Assembly: GCF_000227135.1 (NCBI RefSeq)
Contig: NC_018256.1
Location: forward strand, 730,302-794,301
DNA from: Leishmania donovani
Lineage: Eukaryota > Euglenozoa > Kinetoplastea > Trypanosomatida > Trypanosomatidae
Reading direction: 5' to 3'
Length of the DNA stretch: 64,000 bases
Part shown: piece by piece, positions 17,781 through 27,989 of the stretch
How the letters are laid out: each line of letters starts with the position of its first letter
Position numbering within the stretch: the first letter of the stretch is position 1
Notes under the pieces: model-generated
Told to the model about the DNA's origin: nothing
Database searches by the model: none
What the model saw: the letters and a program-made list of their open reading frames with translations, nothing else
Made by a program: the position numbers and the translations under genes

Positions 17781-19670
17781 CTACACGACGACGTAGTGGC
17801 ATCCTTCCTCTCCTTTATCGGCAGGCGAAACGGTGCCACCTGAGCGGCCGCGGTTAGGCGACGGCAACGGAAAGCACGTGAGACTTCCCACGCAGAGCCG
17901 TGGCGATGGCGTCGCAGATTTCGACGGCGCTGTCGAAGCGGCGTGTTGCAGCTGCACCTCCGTAGACTGCACTTGCGCCACCCAAACTGTTCTTCCGTCG
18001 GCGGCAAAGCCGCTCTCGCAGTGCAGCCACCCGTCGTTGGCGGCTGCCCCCGCACCTGGCGGGGCACTGCTGCTCTCTGCATAGGAGCTGGAATAGTTGG
18101 CCCTGGATGACCCAGCTGCAGCTGCCATCACGGCGCTACCCAGTCGCCGCGGAGTAGATTTCGCCGAGGCAGCACTGGCGCTCGCAGCTGGGTGAGGCAT
18201 CAAGTTCACCTTGTGCTTGCACTCAGCTCGTACTTTGCTCGCTCCTGCAGCGCCGCCAATCACCGTAGGCGAGCGCGCACCGTGAGCAGGAAGCGATGAC
18301 GAAACCCTTGCCTCCCTCGCCGACTCCCAGGATTGAACGATGGCTGCGCAGTCGAAGACGTGTAGCGTTCCATTGGCGCTGAGGGCGGCGATCCGGTGCG
18401 CGTCTTGCTGCACCGCGAGCGAGAGCACCGCGGCAGGGCGGTGGCCCCGCTGTAGCTCTACCAGCAACGCACCAGTAAGACTGTCAAAGAGCTTCACGGT
18501 TGTGCCAAGCTCCGAGGCGGTGGCCAGCAGTCGACCATCTGGGCGAAAACGCAGATGTGTCACGGCATGGTGATGCGCTGGGATGGTGCGCTGCTCCATG
18601 GGCGGCGTGGCAGCACCAAAGGCGCCACTGGTCGTCGCATTGGCCGCTGCCGCCGTGGTGCTTAGGGAAGTTCGCCCAGGGCCGACGGCTGCGGACACCC
18701 CCGAGGCCTGTCTGCCACCGTCTCCTGTTTGCGCTTGTCGGCGTGATGTAGACGGTACACAATGTAGCGTTAGCACCGTCACATCACCACCGTACCCGCG
18801 TGCAGATTGAGGGAAGGCGACGGCGTACGATGTGCCACCGCCCGCCTTCCGCGACGGCACCGCCGCCGAGAGGTCCAGCACTCCACGTGGGTTCAGAGGT
18901 TTGTACATGCTCTGCTGTCGAATATACCGCAAAGTGCGGAGGTCGACGAGGTGAAAGAGGTCAACAGCTGCCACGAGGAGGACAGACGAGTTCGCCCTCA
19001 GCGCCAGCACCGGTGACCCGCAGAAGTGCAGCGCGGCTAGGCAAGTGCCACTGGTAGCGTCGAACAGGTATACATAGCGTCGGCACTCAGCCTCAGCGGC
19101 TACGAGGGCCGAGACGTTGGCTGGGTCTTCTGCTGGCATAGGCGACTCGGGCAGCTCCTCGTCACCAGGTGACGAAGCAGCGGCGTCTGCGCCAACGCCA
19201 GAGCCGCTGTTGCTACTGCTGCTCGCCGGTGGCGCGGCTTCAGCATCGTGACTCTGCCCCTCGTCCACTCGTGTCACGGCTACCGTGGACGGCACAAACA
19301 CCGGTGGACGAGCTCGAAACACGACAGCGACAAGGGCACTGTCGCCAGCCATTGTCGCCGTGTATACGGGCGTGCGCCAGAGCGCGGTAGGCGGGGCAGT
19401 ACCATCGGCACTGCCAGCACTGTCCGAGGTGGGTTCAGAAGATACCGCGGCGGTGGAAGGAGGGCGGGGGTGCAGCGGCTGCACCACTGCCCCCCCGCGC
19501 TGCTCGCACGCCGTCATGAGCTTATATGCCCTGGCACCCGCCACAGTCGATAGGACAGCGACGGTGCAGGACGGGTTGAGTGCGCAGGCAGAGGGGTAAA
19601 AGCGGCGCCGTCCCTCCGCCATTCGGTGCGCCTCTGCGGTATTGAACGCAGCGCTGAATGAGATTTCCAT
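17781..19670 (-). CDS. PROPPIN (Atg18/WIPI/Svp1-like) WD40 protein with non-canonical FRRG motif
   Basis: The product is 629 aa from the ATG at 19668-19670 (MEISFSAAFNTAE). The frame is open upstream to 20732, but that part is Ser/Leu/Arg low complexity, and the PROPPIN core begins just after this Met. Visible elements are a first blade (CALNPSCTVAVLSTVAGARAY), blades around YVYLFDATSGTCLAALHF and VDLFHLVDLRTLRYIRQ, and the diagnostic block at about residues 390-430: VKLFDSLTGALLVELQRG followed by HRPAAVLSLAVQQDAHRIAA. In Atg18/WIPI this block reads 'RVFDTxTGxLLxEFRRG', the two Arg binding PI3P and PI(3,5)P2. Here only the second Arg is kept (LQRG). The protein is expected on autophagic or endosomal membranes. 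It is longer than most PROPPINs because of Ser/Ala inserts (about residues 150-195 and 310-345) and a C-terminal tail. Confidence 0.8.
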   Translation of the reverse strand: MEISFSAAFNTAEAHRMAEGRRRFYPSACALNPSCTVAVLSTVAGARAYKLMTACEQRGGAVVQPLHPRPPSTAAVSSEPTSDSAGSADGTAPPTALWRTPVYTATMAGDSALVAVVFRARPPVFVPSTVAVTRVDEGQSHDAEAAPPASSSSNSGSGVGADAAASSPGDEELPESPMPAEDPANVSALVAAEAECRRYVYLFDATSGTCLAALHFCGSPVLALRANSSVLLVAAVDLFHLVDLRTLRYIRQQSMYKPLNPRGVLDLSAAVPSRKAGGGTSYAVAFPQSARGYGGDVTVLTLHCVPSTSRRQAQTGDGGRQASGVSAAVGPGRTSLSTTAAAANATTSGAFGAATPPMEQRTIPAHHHAVTHLRFRPDGRLLATASELGTTVKLFDSLTGALLVELQRGHRPAAVLSLAVQQDAHRIAALSANGTLHVFDCAAIVQSWESAREARVSSSLPAHGARSPTVIGGAAGASKVRAECKHKVNLMPHPAASASAASAKSTPRRLGSAVMAAAAGSSRANYSSSYAESSSAPPGAGAAANDGWLHCESGFAADGRTVWVAQVQSTEVQLQHAASTAPSKSATPSPRLCVGSLTCFPLPSPNRGRSGGTVSPADKGEEGCHYVVV

Positions 19671-21087
19671 GATCGCGATGGGGAACGAAGTTGCTGCCCT
19701 CCTTGACGCTGTAAAAGAGCTTGTTTGCGTGTATCCTTTTGGTGCCTCGATGAATTCAGCGCGGAAGAGAGGAGGAGAGAACGAGAGAGGGCGGACAAGG
19801 CGATCCGTCCACTCGCACAGATGAGGCAACACATCCACCGGAACGTCAGAGAGAGAGAGAGAAACACGCACCAGCCTGCGAGTAGCAGCCCTTAAAACTA
19901 TACGCACCCTGCCCGGATGCGAAACAAGGAGAATTCGGCGTGTCGCTCTGCCCGGCCATAGCAGGCATGTGCGTGGCCGGCACACGCGAGAGAAAAGATG
20001 ACGAAGGTAGAGAGAAACAGAAAGCATGAGGAAAGGGCGAGAGGGGAACGTGAGGCCCGTCGGCCGCAGGAAAGACGCGGAGACTATCTGGTATGAGGAG
20101 GGAGCGGGAGGGTGCCGCGCATTCCCCAAACCTTCCCCTCGCCTTCGAACCCAAGCACCAAGGCGCACACATGCGCGCGCCATGGCGCTTTTCCTCGCAG
20201 CACCTCGAAGACAGAAAGAGACTACCGCGTGCAGCGGTGTAACGGAGTTGTGACCCTGCTGCAGCGCAAGGAGCGTTTCGCGAGTGAGGCCAGATGAAGA
20301 TGGTGATGGAAGCAACGGCGAGCCTAGCGATGCGTGACCACCCTTCGCAACTCTCCCCCCTTCGAAGCATAGAATCAAGCACAGACAGTGAGACGCGCAT
20401 ACGCGTACACGCTTAAGCGTAGAGAAAAGCACGCGCGCGTACTCTTCCTTCCTGAGATGTACGCAGCCAGCGCCCACGCGATTATGCACCACTGCCTCCA
20501 CCCCCTGTTCTTCCTCACTCACCCCCCCCCACAATGCTCTCCCCTTCATACGCGCCATACCGAAACACACACGCACACATGCAAACACATACACGCCAAT
20601 ACGCGTTGCCAGCGATGGCTGCAGACATGGCGTGGATGTGTACAGTGGCACGAGGGAGGGAGGGAGGGGGGAGGGGAGGGGGTAGGTGCTTAGAACAGAG
20701 GGAAAAAGACAGCGGTAGTAGACATCACACAAATGGAATAGGGGGCAAGTACAAGCTGGCAGTCAGGCACGTGTAACAACGAGTAACCACAGGATCACTC
20801 TCCACAACGCGCCTCGAGCACGCCCCTGCGTTGCCATTCCGTCTCTTCAAGCACGCGCTTCTGACCGCCAGCTCTCTCGGCCTCGCCAAGCGTCAATGCA
20901 CTGATGATGCAGCGTGAGGTAGGAAAGGCGCATCGCTCTCTGCGCATGTGCCTGTGCCCGTTCCTGTGCCTGTGTGATGTCGTGTATGTGTGTTACGCAC
21001 GCGCGCGATCGAGTGACAGCCTGTGATAGAGACACTGAAGTCACAGGGGGTGGCCACCGATCCTTGGTGCACGTGAATTCCTTGCTG
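19671..21087. other. Intergenic/UTR sequence
   Basis: No gene seen. It contains an in-frame but unconvincing upstream extension of the PROPPIN ORF (to 20732) and CA-rich and poly-G tracts (about 20522-20600, 20650-20690). The right end is the 3' UTR of the RAD23-like gene. Confidence 0.6.
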
Positions 21088-22290
21088 TCAAATCTCTGGT
21101 GGGGCTTCGAAGAGCATGTTTGATGCACGGTCGATGCTGCGGTGACACAGGTAGAAGGCAACCTTGCACTGTTCGTAGGTGAAGCCCAACTCCGTCAGAG
21201 CCTGGATCTTTTTCTCATCCTCCTCAGAAGGGACCCGGGACAGGATGAATTCCTTGTCTGACTGCCGCTTCGCCTTGCCAATGCGTGCGCTGCCGCTGGC
21301 GTTGCCGTCGCCGTCGCCCACTTCTTCCACGTGCATCCCGCTCGCCTCCAGTTCAGCAAGGTCGGCTGCGTCAAAATCGCCGCTGTCGCCGCTGCGGGCC
21401 GCCGAGGTGATGTAGCTCTGAAACAGCGCACTCATCTGCTCCGCCGTCTCCTCGTCCATCTCCTCATCTTCCTCCCCCGTGGACCACTCCAGCGAGCCCC
21501 CCTCATCCTCGTCCTCATCGCCACCCATGGTGCCGCCGTGCAACATGCTCTGCGCGGCTTTGGTGAGCTGCTCATTGTTCATGAGTGTGACAAAGGTCTC
21601 CTGGTTTTGCACAATCACCTGGAACAGGGAGGGGTGATTCCGCTCGATCCGCTCCATGACGGCCTGCGGGTTGGCCAGGAACTCCTGCCGCAGCACCGTC
21701 AGATCTGGAACCACTTCCCGCAAGGCAGCGAACAAGTCATTCTGCCCCTTGGCGTCGCCGTCCTCTTCGGAGTCATCCGCGTCGTCCTCCTCGTCCAGTT
21801 CGCTCTCCTCCTCCTCGGCGTCCTCATTCTCGCTCGCAATGACGGCGGGGGCGTCCACCTCGCCCCTCGACTCGATACGCACACGCTTCGTTGCGGGGAC
21901 CTCGGATGACGAGGCCTCACTCGCGGTCACCGCTGCCGCACCGGCCGCGCTCAGCGAGCTGTAATTCTTCGGCACCACCGTCAAGTGATCGCCTTCCTGC
22001 AACCCGCACTCCGTCAGCAGCTTCTTTTCGTCACCAAAGTCCACCACCGCGGAGGCCGCAGATGGAGATGAGCTTGGCGCCGCTGAGTCGCTCTCGGTGG
22101 CGCCCTCGTGGCGATCGAAGCGAAACTCAAAGGCCACAACCTTGAGCCGAAACTGGATGGCGACAGTGGCGCGCAGGTTCTGCACAGTCGCCCTCGGGTT
22201 GGCCACCGTGATTTCCTTCGTCACTGCCTCACTCTCTGCCAGGAGAGACGAGTTGACGGAGGAGACGAGGCAAGTCACGGTGAACTTCAT
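21088..22290 (-). CDS. RAD23: RAD23-like ubiquitin receptor (UBL, XPC-binding, UBA)
   Basis: The product is 400 aa from the ATG at 22288-22290 (MKFTVTCLVSS); a TTG-initiated extension to 22326 is rejected. Residues 1-112 fit a ubiquitin-like domain, broken by an acidic/Ser insert and closing with GDHLTVVPKN. An acidic stretch lies at about 155-185. Residues about 185-240 match the STI1/XPC-binding domain of RAD23 (LRQEFLANPQAVMERI, then NHPSLFQVIVQNQETF and a final MNNE). Another acidic region follows, then a C-terminal UBA domain at about 358-398 (LTELGFTYEQCKVAFYLC ... ASNMLFE). The family shuttles ubiquitylated proteins to the proteasome and binds the XPC/Rad4 damage sensor in nucleotide excision repair. 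The first UBA normally present between UBL and XPC-binding domains is not visible. Ubiquilin/Dsk2 is the alternative, but the XPC-binding match favours RAD23. Confidence 0.85.
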   Translation of the reverse strand: MKFTVTCLVSSVNSSLLAESEAVTKEITVANPRATVQNLRATVAIQFRLKVVAFEFRFDRHEGATESDSAAPSSSPSAASAVVDFGDEKKLLTECGLQEGDHLTVVPKNYSSLSAAGAAAVTASEASSSEVPATKRVRIESRGEVDAPAVIASENEDAEEEESELDEEDDADDSEEDGDAKGQNDLFAALREVVPDLTVLRQEFLANPQAVMERIERNHPSLFQVIVQNQETFVTLMNNEQLTKAAQSMLHGGTMGGDEDEDEGGSLEWSTGEEDEEMDEETAEQMSALFQSYITSAARSGDSGDFDAADLAELEASGMHVEEVGDGDGNASGSARIGKAKRQSDKEFILSRVPSEEDEKKIQALTELGFTYEQCKVAFYLCHRSIDRASNMLFEAPPEI

Positions 22291-22909
22291 ATCTATGCGA
22301 CAGTTTCTATACTTGTGCGTGCGCAAGTCGTAGTGGTCGTCGCTTTTGGGGTGGTGGGGGTGGTAGTAGCGCTACGCAGGGAAGGGGGATAATCGCCCGT
22401 GATGTTAGCGGAAGCGAGGAGTGTGTGCGTGTGTGTGTGAGAGAGAGGAAACATGGGCTTAGAAGGTATGCGAGAGGGGAGGGAGGGGGCAGGGCAACAC
22501 AATGAAGCTAGGTATAGGGAGGGGGACGGGAGAGAGGGCATGGCGTGTCTCCGGCTGCACTCCTCTTTCGCTACTTACCCCATCACACACACACACACAC
22601 ACACACAAACGAAAGCCGTAGGCTTGTCGGAAAAAAAAAGAGGCTAGCGCAAGCAACGTTGATGAGGGCACATCGGTGCCATTGAGGAAAGCAGGAGCCC
22701 AGCATTTCCTACCTACCTACCTACTCACCAGCAGCTCCCTGGTGCGGTGAGCGGTGTGTCCCTCCCTTTTGGTGCGCTCTGATCTCTGTTTTTTTTTTCT
22801 CTTTTTCCTTCGCATTGTCTCGACGGTTTGGCAGTCGAATGCGCGTCGGCTCACGAAAGCGATGGGGAGCGCATCAGCGGGGAGAGCAACACGAACACGG
22901 TGGGCTCCT
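22291..22909. other. Intergenic/UTR sequence with CA repeat
   Basis: No gene seen. Includes a CA run at 22584-22607, a CCTA tetranucleotide run at about 22708-22724 and a T run near 22790-22799. Confidence 0.65.
22584..22607. repeat. CA dinucleotide microsatellite
   Basis: Uninterrupted alternating CA, about 24 bases. Confidence 0.95.
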
Positions 22910-23278
22910 TCATCGATGTGCGTTGAAGTCCATAGGCTCCGTGCCGAACGGGCACTCCGCCGTGCCTGGCGGTGCCCACACGTCCTTGGGCAGCGCAGTC
23001 CCGCACCACACCTCCGCGGCGGGGCACAGGCGCACACACTCTTCCATTGCCCAGGAGGGGTTCGTAAGGCTAGGGTAGAGCTGGGCAATCATCCGCGGCA
23101 ACGCATCAGGAAACCTATCTCCCCGCTGCGTCGGGGTCGCGAGAGGTTCCTCGGCCGCTGCCGCCGTCGATGTGTTTAAACAATCTTCATTGTAACGGCG
23201 CACAGACTCCAAGAGCGCCGTGCGAATCTGGAGCTTGCCACCGCTGTTTGCGGTCGGTGTGTCGTTTGTTCCCCGCAT
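22910..23278 (-). CDS. Small hypothetical protein, 122 aa
   Basis: The product is 122 aa from the ATG at 23276-23278. No family is recognised. Unlike the spacer ORFs around it, it has a normal residue mix with Trp, Cys, Asn and acidic residues. Two features stand out: an N-terminal helix-like part (LQIRTALLESVRRYNEDCLN) and a C-terminal part with WAMEECVRLCPAAEVWCG followed by a Pro-rich PKDVWAPPG and a last Cys. Four Cys lie in the C-terminal half (ECxxxC...WC...EC). The spacing does not fit a CX9C or CX3C import motif exactly. There is no signal peptide or membrane helix. It lies about 620 bp downstream... in coding order it precedes the RAD23-like gene and follows the 1012-aa gene, a normal gene spacing here. 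It could be a small mitochondrial or nuclear subunit; nothing in the sequence decides. Confidence 0.6.
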   Translation of the reverse strand: MRGTNDTPTANSGGKLQIRTALLESVRRYNEDCLNTSTAAAAEEPLATPTQRGDRFPDALPRMIAQLYPSLTNPSWAMEECVRLCPAAEVWCGTALPKDVWAPPGTAECPFGTEPMDFNAHR

Positions 23279-24324
23279 GATGTCTCACGCATTCACACAC
23301 GCACGCACGCTCACTCAGAGAAACAGAGGATAGAGCAGGGATGTGCTTGAGAAGCCCTCTTCTTTTTAAGCAGGCAAGAAACGCAGAGGGTGAGGTGGGT
23401 GATGGGATGGCGTACTCCTGATACTCCAGTGGAGAGATTGTGTGAGAGCAGCGAGGTCTACTCACAAGATAGCAGCAGGCGAAGTGTGGCGGTGGTGAGA
23501 GAGAGCGGGGGAGGGGGGAACGAGCGGGTGCGTTCAAGAACTCATACACAAGCATGCGTGGTACAAGGTAGCCCCTCTCCTCTTTTCGAATCAGCCGCGC
23601 TGAAAGGGGAAACCCCACAGGCAGACGGCTAATAAGAGCGGAGCAGAGGAGGAGTAGGGGTAGAACGAAAGATGCACGCATGCACATGTACACACACACA
23701 TACACACATACATATATACACATATGCATAGAGATATGTGTGCATGCTGGGTTATGTACGAGAGAAAAGGGCGCCATATACAACCACTCGTATAAAAACA
23801 ATCATACTAAAAGCATAAGCGGGAGGCCACGCAGCAACGAGAAGGGCCGTCCAACACCACCCCTGCACCTGCCTCGTCCATTTACGCGCCTTGCTTCATT
23901 GTCTCGTCCCTTTCCTTCGAGGCCATACACACAGCCGTGAGTGCAGCTGCTACCGAGGATGGGGGAGAGGTGAAAGCCCCAAGGGGTGTAAAGCCATCAT
24001 GCATGTGTCTTCAGCGCACTTGAGGCTCCCTCCTGCTCCTCTCTTTGCCTACCATTTCACAATTCTGTCACGCTTCGCTGCAGTTATCTTCTTTTGTTGT
24101 GTGTGTGTGTGTGTGGCTTTGTGCTTCACCAGCACCCAACTCGATTGCCGACGCGGCTCATCATGCCAGCTGCATATGAAAACCTACACGTACACGTGCA
24201 ACCACGCACAGCACTGTCGCCGCCGCGGGTGCTCTCTGACAGCCTCGGGAGATAACGGAGATGTGCTCGCACTTCCTCGCCTTTTGGGAGGGGCTTTGGT
24301 ATCCGTTTCCTTTATTTGCTATCG
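23279..24324. other. Intergenic/UTR sequence
   Basis: No gene seen. An AC/AT-rich run at about 23690-23730 and a GT run near 24098-24113. By position it is mostly 3' UTR of the 1012-aa gene. Confidence 0.6.
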
Positions 24325-27300
24325 TCACTGCGCTGTCCAGCTCGACTTGCTAGGCGGTGTTCGCGGGATGGGAACCGGTACCTGTATGTGCGGCTCCGAC
24401 TCATCCTCGTCCTTGTCGCCGTCGTCCAACTGAGGGTGCGCCGGCTGAGAGGCGGGCATGCTCAGTTGATTATGCAGGTGCGATATGATTGTGCCCGATC
24501 GCCGAGCTTCACTGGACAACGCCGACGGGGCGGCGGTGACGGTGTCATCCTTCCTCGACACCTGAGAGCCACGCCCTCCAGCCTTTGGCACCGCTGGCTC
24601 AGCAAAGGGGAAGGGGGAGGGCGAGAGCACTTTGCTGGTGGAGTTGGCCCTCAGGACATTGGCGCTTCCGCGGTTGCCATTCACGGCGCTAGTTGCCGCG
24701 GTGGCTGCTGGGGGTGTCGTAGTGCTGCGTGCGCTAGAAAGCTGAGCACCGAAAGCCTGCGTTCGCGCGCTCGAGTAGGCGATGCCTGCCTCGTCCACTG
24801 CTGCTGGGTGGCTGGCGCGTGAACGCCGAGATGTTGTGGAGGACAGCGAGGCCGCACCGGCGTCAAGAAACTGACGTACCTCGGCCGAAAGAACGTTTGC
24901 GTGGGGGCTGCCCAGTGCCGGGGCTGTCCCACGCAGCGCTCGCACGCCACGCCCATCCGAGCTAAAGGTGGAGACGGAGTTGCTGCTGAGGGCGCCGCCT
25001 GCGCGGCTGCCAACGGTCCCGCTCGGCATCTCTACCATTACCGCGGGAGACGCGCTCGTCTTTGTCCTGCTCGGTACCACGGACGAGGCGGCCGCCCGAT
25101 CGGTGGGGCGTTGGCGCTCATTCAACTGCATCACGGCTTGGAGCAAGCGACGCTCGGCCATCGACTGCTTCATCGCACCTAAAGTAGGGGACTCGCTGTC
25201 GTGTTGGTTGACCGCCACTGTCCGCTTCCGCGGTGACACCGGGGAAGCCTCCTGCTCTGTCGATCGAACACTCCGTCCGCTCTCCGCTACCTTGTCCAGC
25301 GCAGCCTCGACGTTCGAGAGGGAGATGCGAGGGGACGAAAGGCGCCAGTGACTGCCCCCACGACGGGACCCACTTGCTTCGCTACACTCTGAAAGCGTCG
25401 CAGGCGTCGCCAAAGGCGTCGACGCTGGCGGGGAACGGCGCCGCAAGTCGCTAACGGACAGTGGCGGGGCCGGGGCAACGGTGTTTCGTGGGCGCGACGA
25501 GGCTAGGGCGCTATGGTTGCCAGAGTGCATTGATCCGATGAAGGAAGCATGTTCGTACGCCAGCACTGGCGACGAGTCGCGGACGTCGTCGCTAGTAGGC
25601 TTACTGGCCTCGCCCGCAGTCACGCTGCTGCTGCTTGCTGGGGTGGCTGAACCGAACGGGGCGCCGGGGTGGTCCGTATTCATGACGGCGCTCGTGCTCC
25701 GGGGAGTGCGAGAGAGAGAAGAGGAGGGGGGTGTACCGAGGCTTTTACAGTTGCCGACGGAATCATGCTCGCCTCGCTTGCGCCCTGGCATGCCGGGTTG
25801 GCGTCTGGCGCCGCGCGCCGCAGTGAGGGCCGTTCCTGCGGTCGTAGCCGACGACGAAGGGATCGACACTCGAAAAGGGCGCTTGATGAGGACGGCGGAC
25901 GGCAACGGTGGCGACTCGCTCGCTGCCGCCGCCGAAGATGGGATGGGTGCTGCCTTCGCAGAGTCAGCTGTGGCACCGACCAGCGTGAGCTGAGCGCCGA
26001 ACTCCTCGTTGAACCACTCCGAGTCGGCATCCCAGCTGTCGGCGTTTTCTTTCCGCGTGAACGCCGCCGTGGTGGTCGAGGTTTGACGTATATCGAAGTC
26101 CCTCACGGCGCAGGGCGACAGCATCGCAGTCAAGCACTCCACCTTCTCCGGGTGCCTTCCCAGCCGATTGTCATCGTATACAACGTGACTCTCGGAGGCG
26201 TCGAGATACTTGATCGCAGCCTCGTCGAACGTCACGTGCCGTGACTGCCTTGCGGACTCCTGCACGCTGATGCTTTCTGGATTGGACAATGAGCGGGCCC
26301 TTGAGTCACTAATGGCAGCCTTCGGAACACTGGATGGGGTCTGCGCACGACGGGAAGAGGATGTGGACCCGGTCGAAGAGACGGCGCTCGACACGATACG
26401 TGTGGTGCTGTTCATGCGCCCCCTCCCTTTAAGGATGCTGTGGACTGGAGATGTGGCCAACCACGGCTTGTCTAGGGTTGCCGGCCCCTCTGTGCCGTAG
26501 CGGGTCGCACTACCAGCAGCGGTGGTGCTGGAGGGCGACTGCGGCAGTGAGGCGCAGCCCTTATCTCTTTCCCCTTCCCTGCTAGCGGCAGCAGACGCAG
26601 CGAAGTTACGGGGATGACTTGGGTGCGGCGCGGCTTCCGCGAAGGACGCAGAGCCACTGGGGTGCAGCACTGGAGAGGATATGGAGTGTGTGTAAGAAAC
26701 GTCGCGGGCGGGACTGCCGCACACCGCACGACTTTGCCGCCCTGCGACCACCGCATCGCTCGCCTCACTCAGCTGCGGGCGAGCATAGGTGCTCGCACGT
26801 GCGTTGTAGTGTGCCTGGGCAGATGCGGGACGAGTTGCTCGAGTCAGGTGGTCTGGGGCGCGGAGAGCCTCTTCGCTCTCTCCTGCGAATGCATCAGTAG
26901 CGCACCTGAGTGCAGCAGCGTGGTCGAAGGTGTCGAAGGATGGGCATGGGCACGGCTCTGCAGATCTGGCTCGGACAGATGAACGGGCGGACATGACTCG
27001 AGCGGTTGTCTCCCTGTCGCTCTCCGCGGCTAATGCAGAGCTACGCGGCGCACTACGTCTCGTGGAAGCCCCGGTGCTCTTCAGGGTCTCTGTAGTGCCT
27101 CGAGCGCTGTTCCACCGGGTGTTGTGTCGGCCATTGTGAGAGGGCGAGACGATAGGCGATACTTGTGCGTGGGCCCGTCCTGCTCGGCACAGCGCCCCGC
27201 CTTTTGCTACAACGCGCGGCGCCTTCGCCCACACGAGGGAGGCGCTCGGTGGCGGCACCAGAGATAGTGTGTCGCCGTGAGTCGCCGCTAACTCAGGGGC

Positions 27301-27363
27301 GGCCTTTAGGGAAGGCGTCTGCTCTGTGAGCCGCGGCTGCAACGGGCGGCGCAGCGGCGGCAT
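24325..27363 (-). CDS. Large low-complexity hypothetical protein, 1012 aa, with an RVxF-like site
   Basis: The product is 1012 aa from the ATG at 27361-27363. It is very rich in Ser, Ala, Thr, Arg and Pro and probably mostly disordered. One stretch (about residues 355-465) has a folded composition. It starts with SRHVTFDEAAIKYLD, continues with SHVVYDDNRLGRHPEKVECL and DWDADSEWFNEEFG-like acidic/aromatic sequence, and is the likely conserved core. RHVTF fits the RVxF docking motif for protein phosphatase 1 ([RK]-x-[VI]-x-F). Several short basic, Ser-rich repeats (for example SRRSRAS, SSRRAQTPSS) could be phosphorylation sites. No membrane segment or catalytic motif is visible. The last 25 residues are acidic then Pro-rich (DDGDKDEDESEPH). 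A cytoskeletal or signalling scaffold is plausible from composition only. Confidence 0.75.
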   Translation of the reverse strand: MPPLRRPLQPRLTEQTPSLKAAPELAATHGDTLSLVPPPSASLVWAKAPRVVAKGGALCRAGRAHAQVSPIVSPSHNGRHNTRWNSARGTTETLKSTGASTRRSAPRSSALAAESDRETTARVMSARSSVRARSAEPCPCPSFDTFDHAAALRCATDAFAGESEEALRAPDHLTRATRPASAQAHYNARASTYARPQLSEASDAVVAGRQSRAVCGSPARDVSYTHSISSPVLHPSGSASFAEAAPHPSHPRNFAASAAASREGERDKGCASLPQSPSSTTAAGSATRYGTEGPATLDKPWLATSPVHSILKGRGRMNSTTRIVSSAVSSTGSTSSSRRAQTPSSVPKAAISDSRARSLSNPESISVQESARQSRHVTFDEAAIKYLDASESHVVYDDNRLGRHPEKVECLTAMLSPCAVRDFDIRQTSTTTAAFTRKENADSWDADSEWFNEEFGAQLTLVGATADSAKAAPIPSSAAAASESPPLPSAVLIKRPFRVSIPSSSATTAGTALTAARGARRQPGMPGRKRGEHDSVGNCKSLGTPPSSSLSRTPRSTSAVMNTDHPGAPFGSATPASSSSVTAGEASKPTSDDVRDSSPVLAYEHASFIGSMHSGNHSALASSRPRNTVAPAPPLSVSDLRRRSPPASTPLATPATLSECSEASGSRRGGSHWRLSSPRISLSNVEAALDKVAESGRSVRSTEQEASPVSPRKRTVAVNQHDSESPTLGAMKQSMAERRLLQAVMQLNERQRPTDRAAASSVVPSRTKTSASPAVMVEMPSGTVGSRAGGALSSNSVSTFSSDGRGVRALRGTAPALGSPHANVLSAEVRQFLDAGAASLSSTTSRRSRASHPAAVDEAGIAYSSARTQAFGAQLSSARSTTTPPAATAATSAVNGNRGSANVLRANSTSKVLSPSPFPFAEPAVPKAGGRGSQVSRKDDTVTAAPSALSSEARRSGTIISHLHNQLSMPASQPAHPQLDDGDKDEDESEPHIQVPVPIPRTPPSKSSWTAQ

Positions 27364-27452
27364 TCAGCTGCTGCGAAACCACCAAATACACAATGATGAG
27401 AAACCGAAATCAGGGAAACAACGGCTTACACTCGAAACCCGCCTCCCAAAAA

Positions 27453-27480
27453 AATAATAATAATAATGCTAATAATAATA
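27453..27480. repeat. AAT trinucleotide microsatellite
   Basis: AAT repeat with one interruption (GCT) near 27468-27470. Confidence 0.9.
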
Positions 27481-27968
27481 TGCTTTTTTTTTGTGTTCTG
27501 GTTTTATACAAGGCACGCTTCTCTCTCGTGTACACCGGCGTGCGCACCCTGTGCTGATACCGATAAAGAGGGGGGGGGGAGAGACGGAATCAGAGAGCCA
27601 AAGCCGCTTTGTATGGGCGCGTGTGAGTGATGGCGAGAAAGGAAGGAGGGAGAAGAGCAGTGGCAAAACGGCACGACGCGGAACGAGAACAATCTACAGT
27701 TCTACGAGTGACGACGCACGAGTAGGGTGGGAGGGAGGGGAGAAGGTAGGAGGGAAGATACCAAGCAACACAAGAGAAAAAAGAGGAAGTTTGTTTGTGT
27801 GTGTGTGGAGGGGGGTGCTTGTTTTATGTTTCTAGGGGAAAGAAAAGTGAGGCGGTGAGGAGAGCGGGTGCAGAGGACAGATGGGGTCAAGCAGTGGAGG
27901 AGGGAAGAGTTCAAAATGAAGAGAGGAGGAGGAGAGATTCGAGTAAATGAACACTGAGTATGCATGCA

Positions 27969-27989
27969 TGTGTGTGTGTGTGTGTGTGT
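27969..27989. repeat. TG dinucleotide microsatellite
   Basis: Uninterrupted alternating TG, 21 bases, next to a TGCA tandem. Confidence 0.95.
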
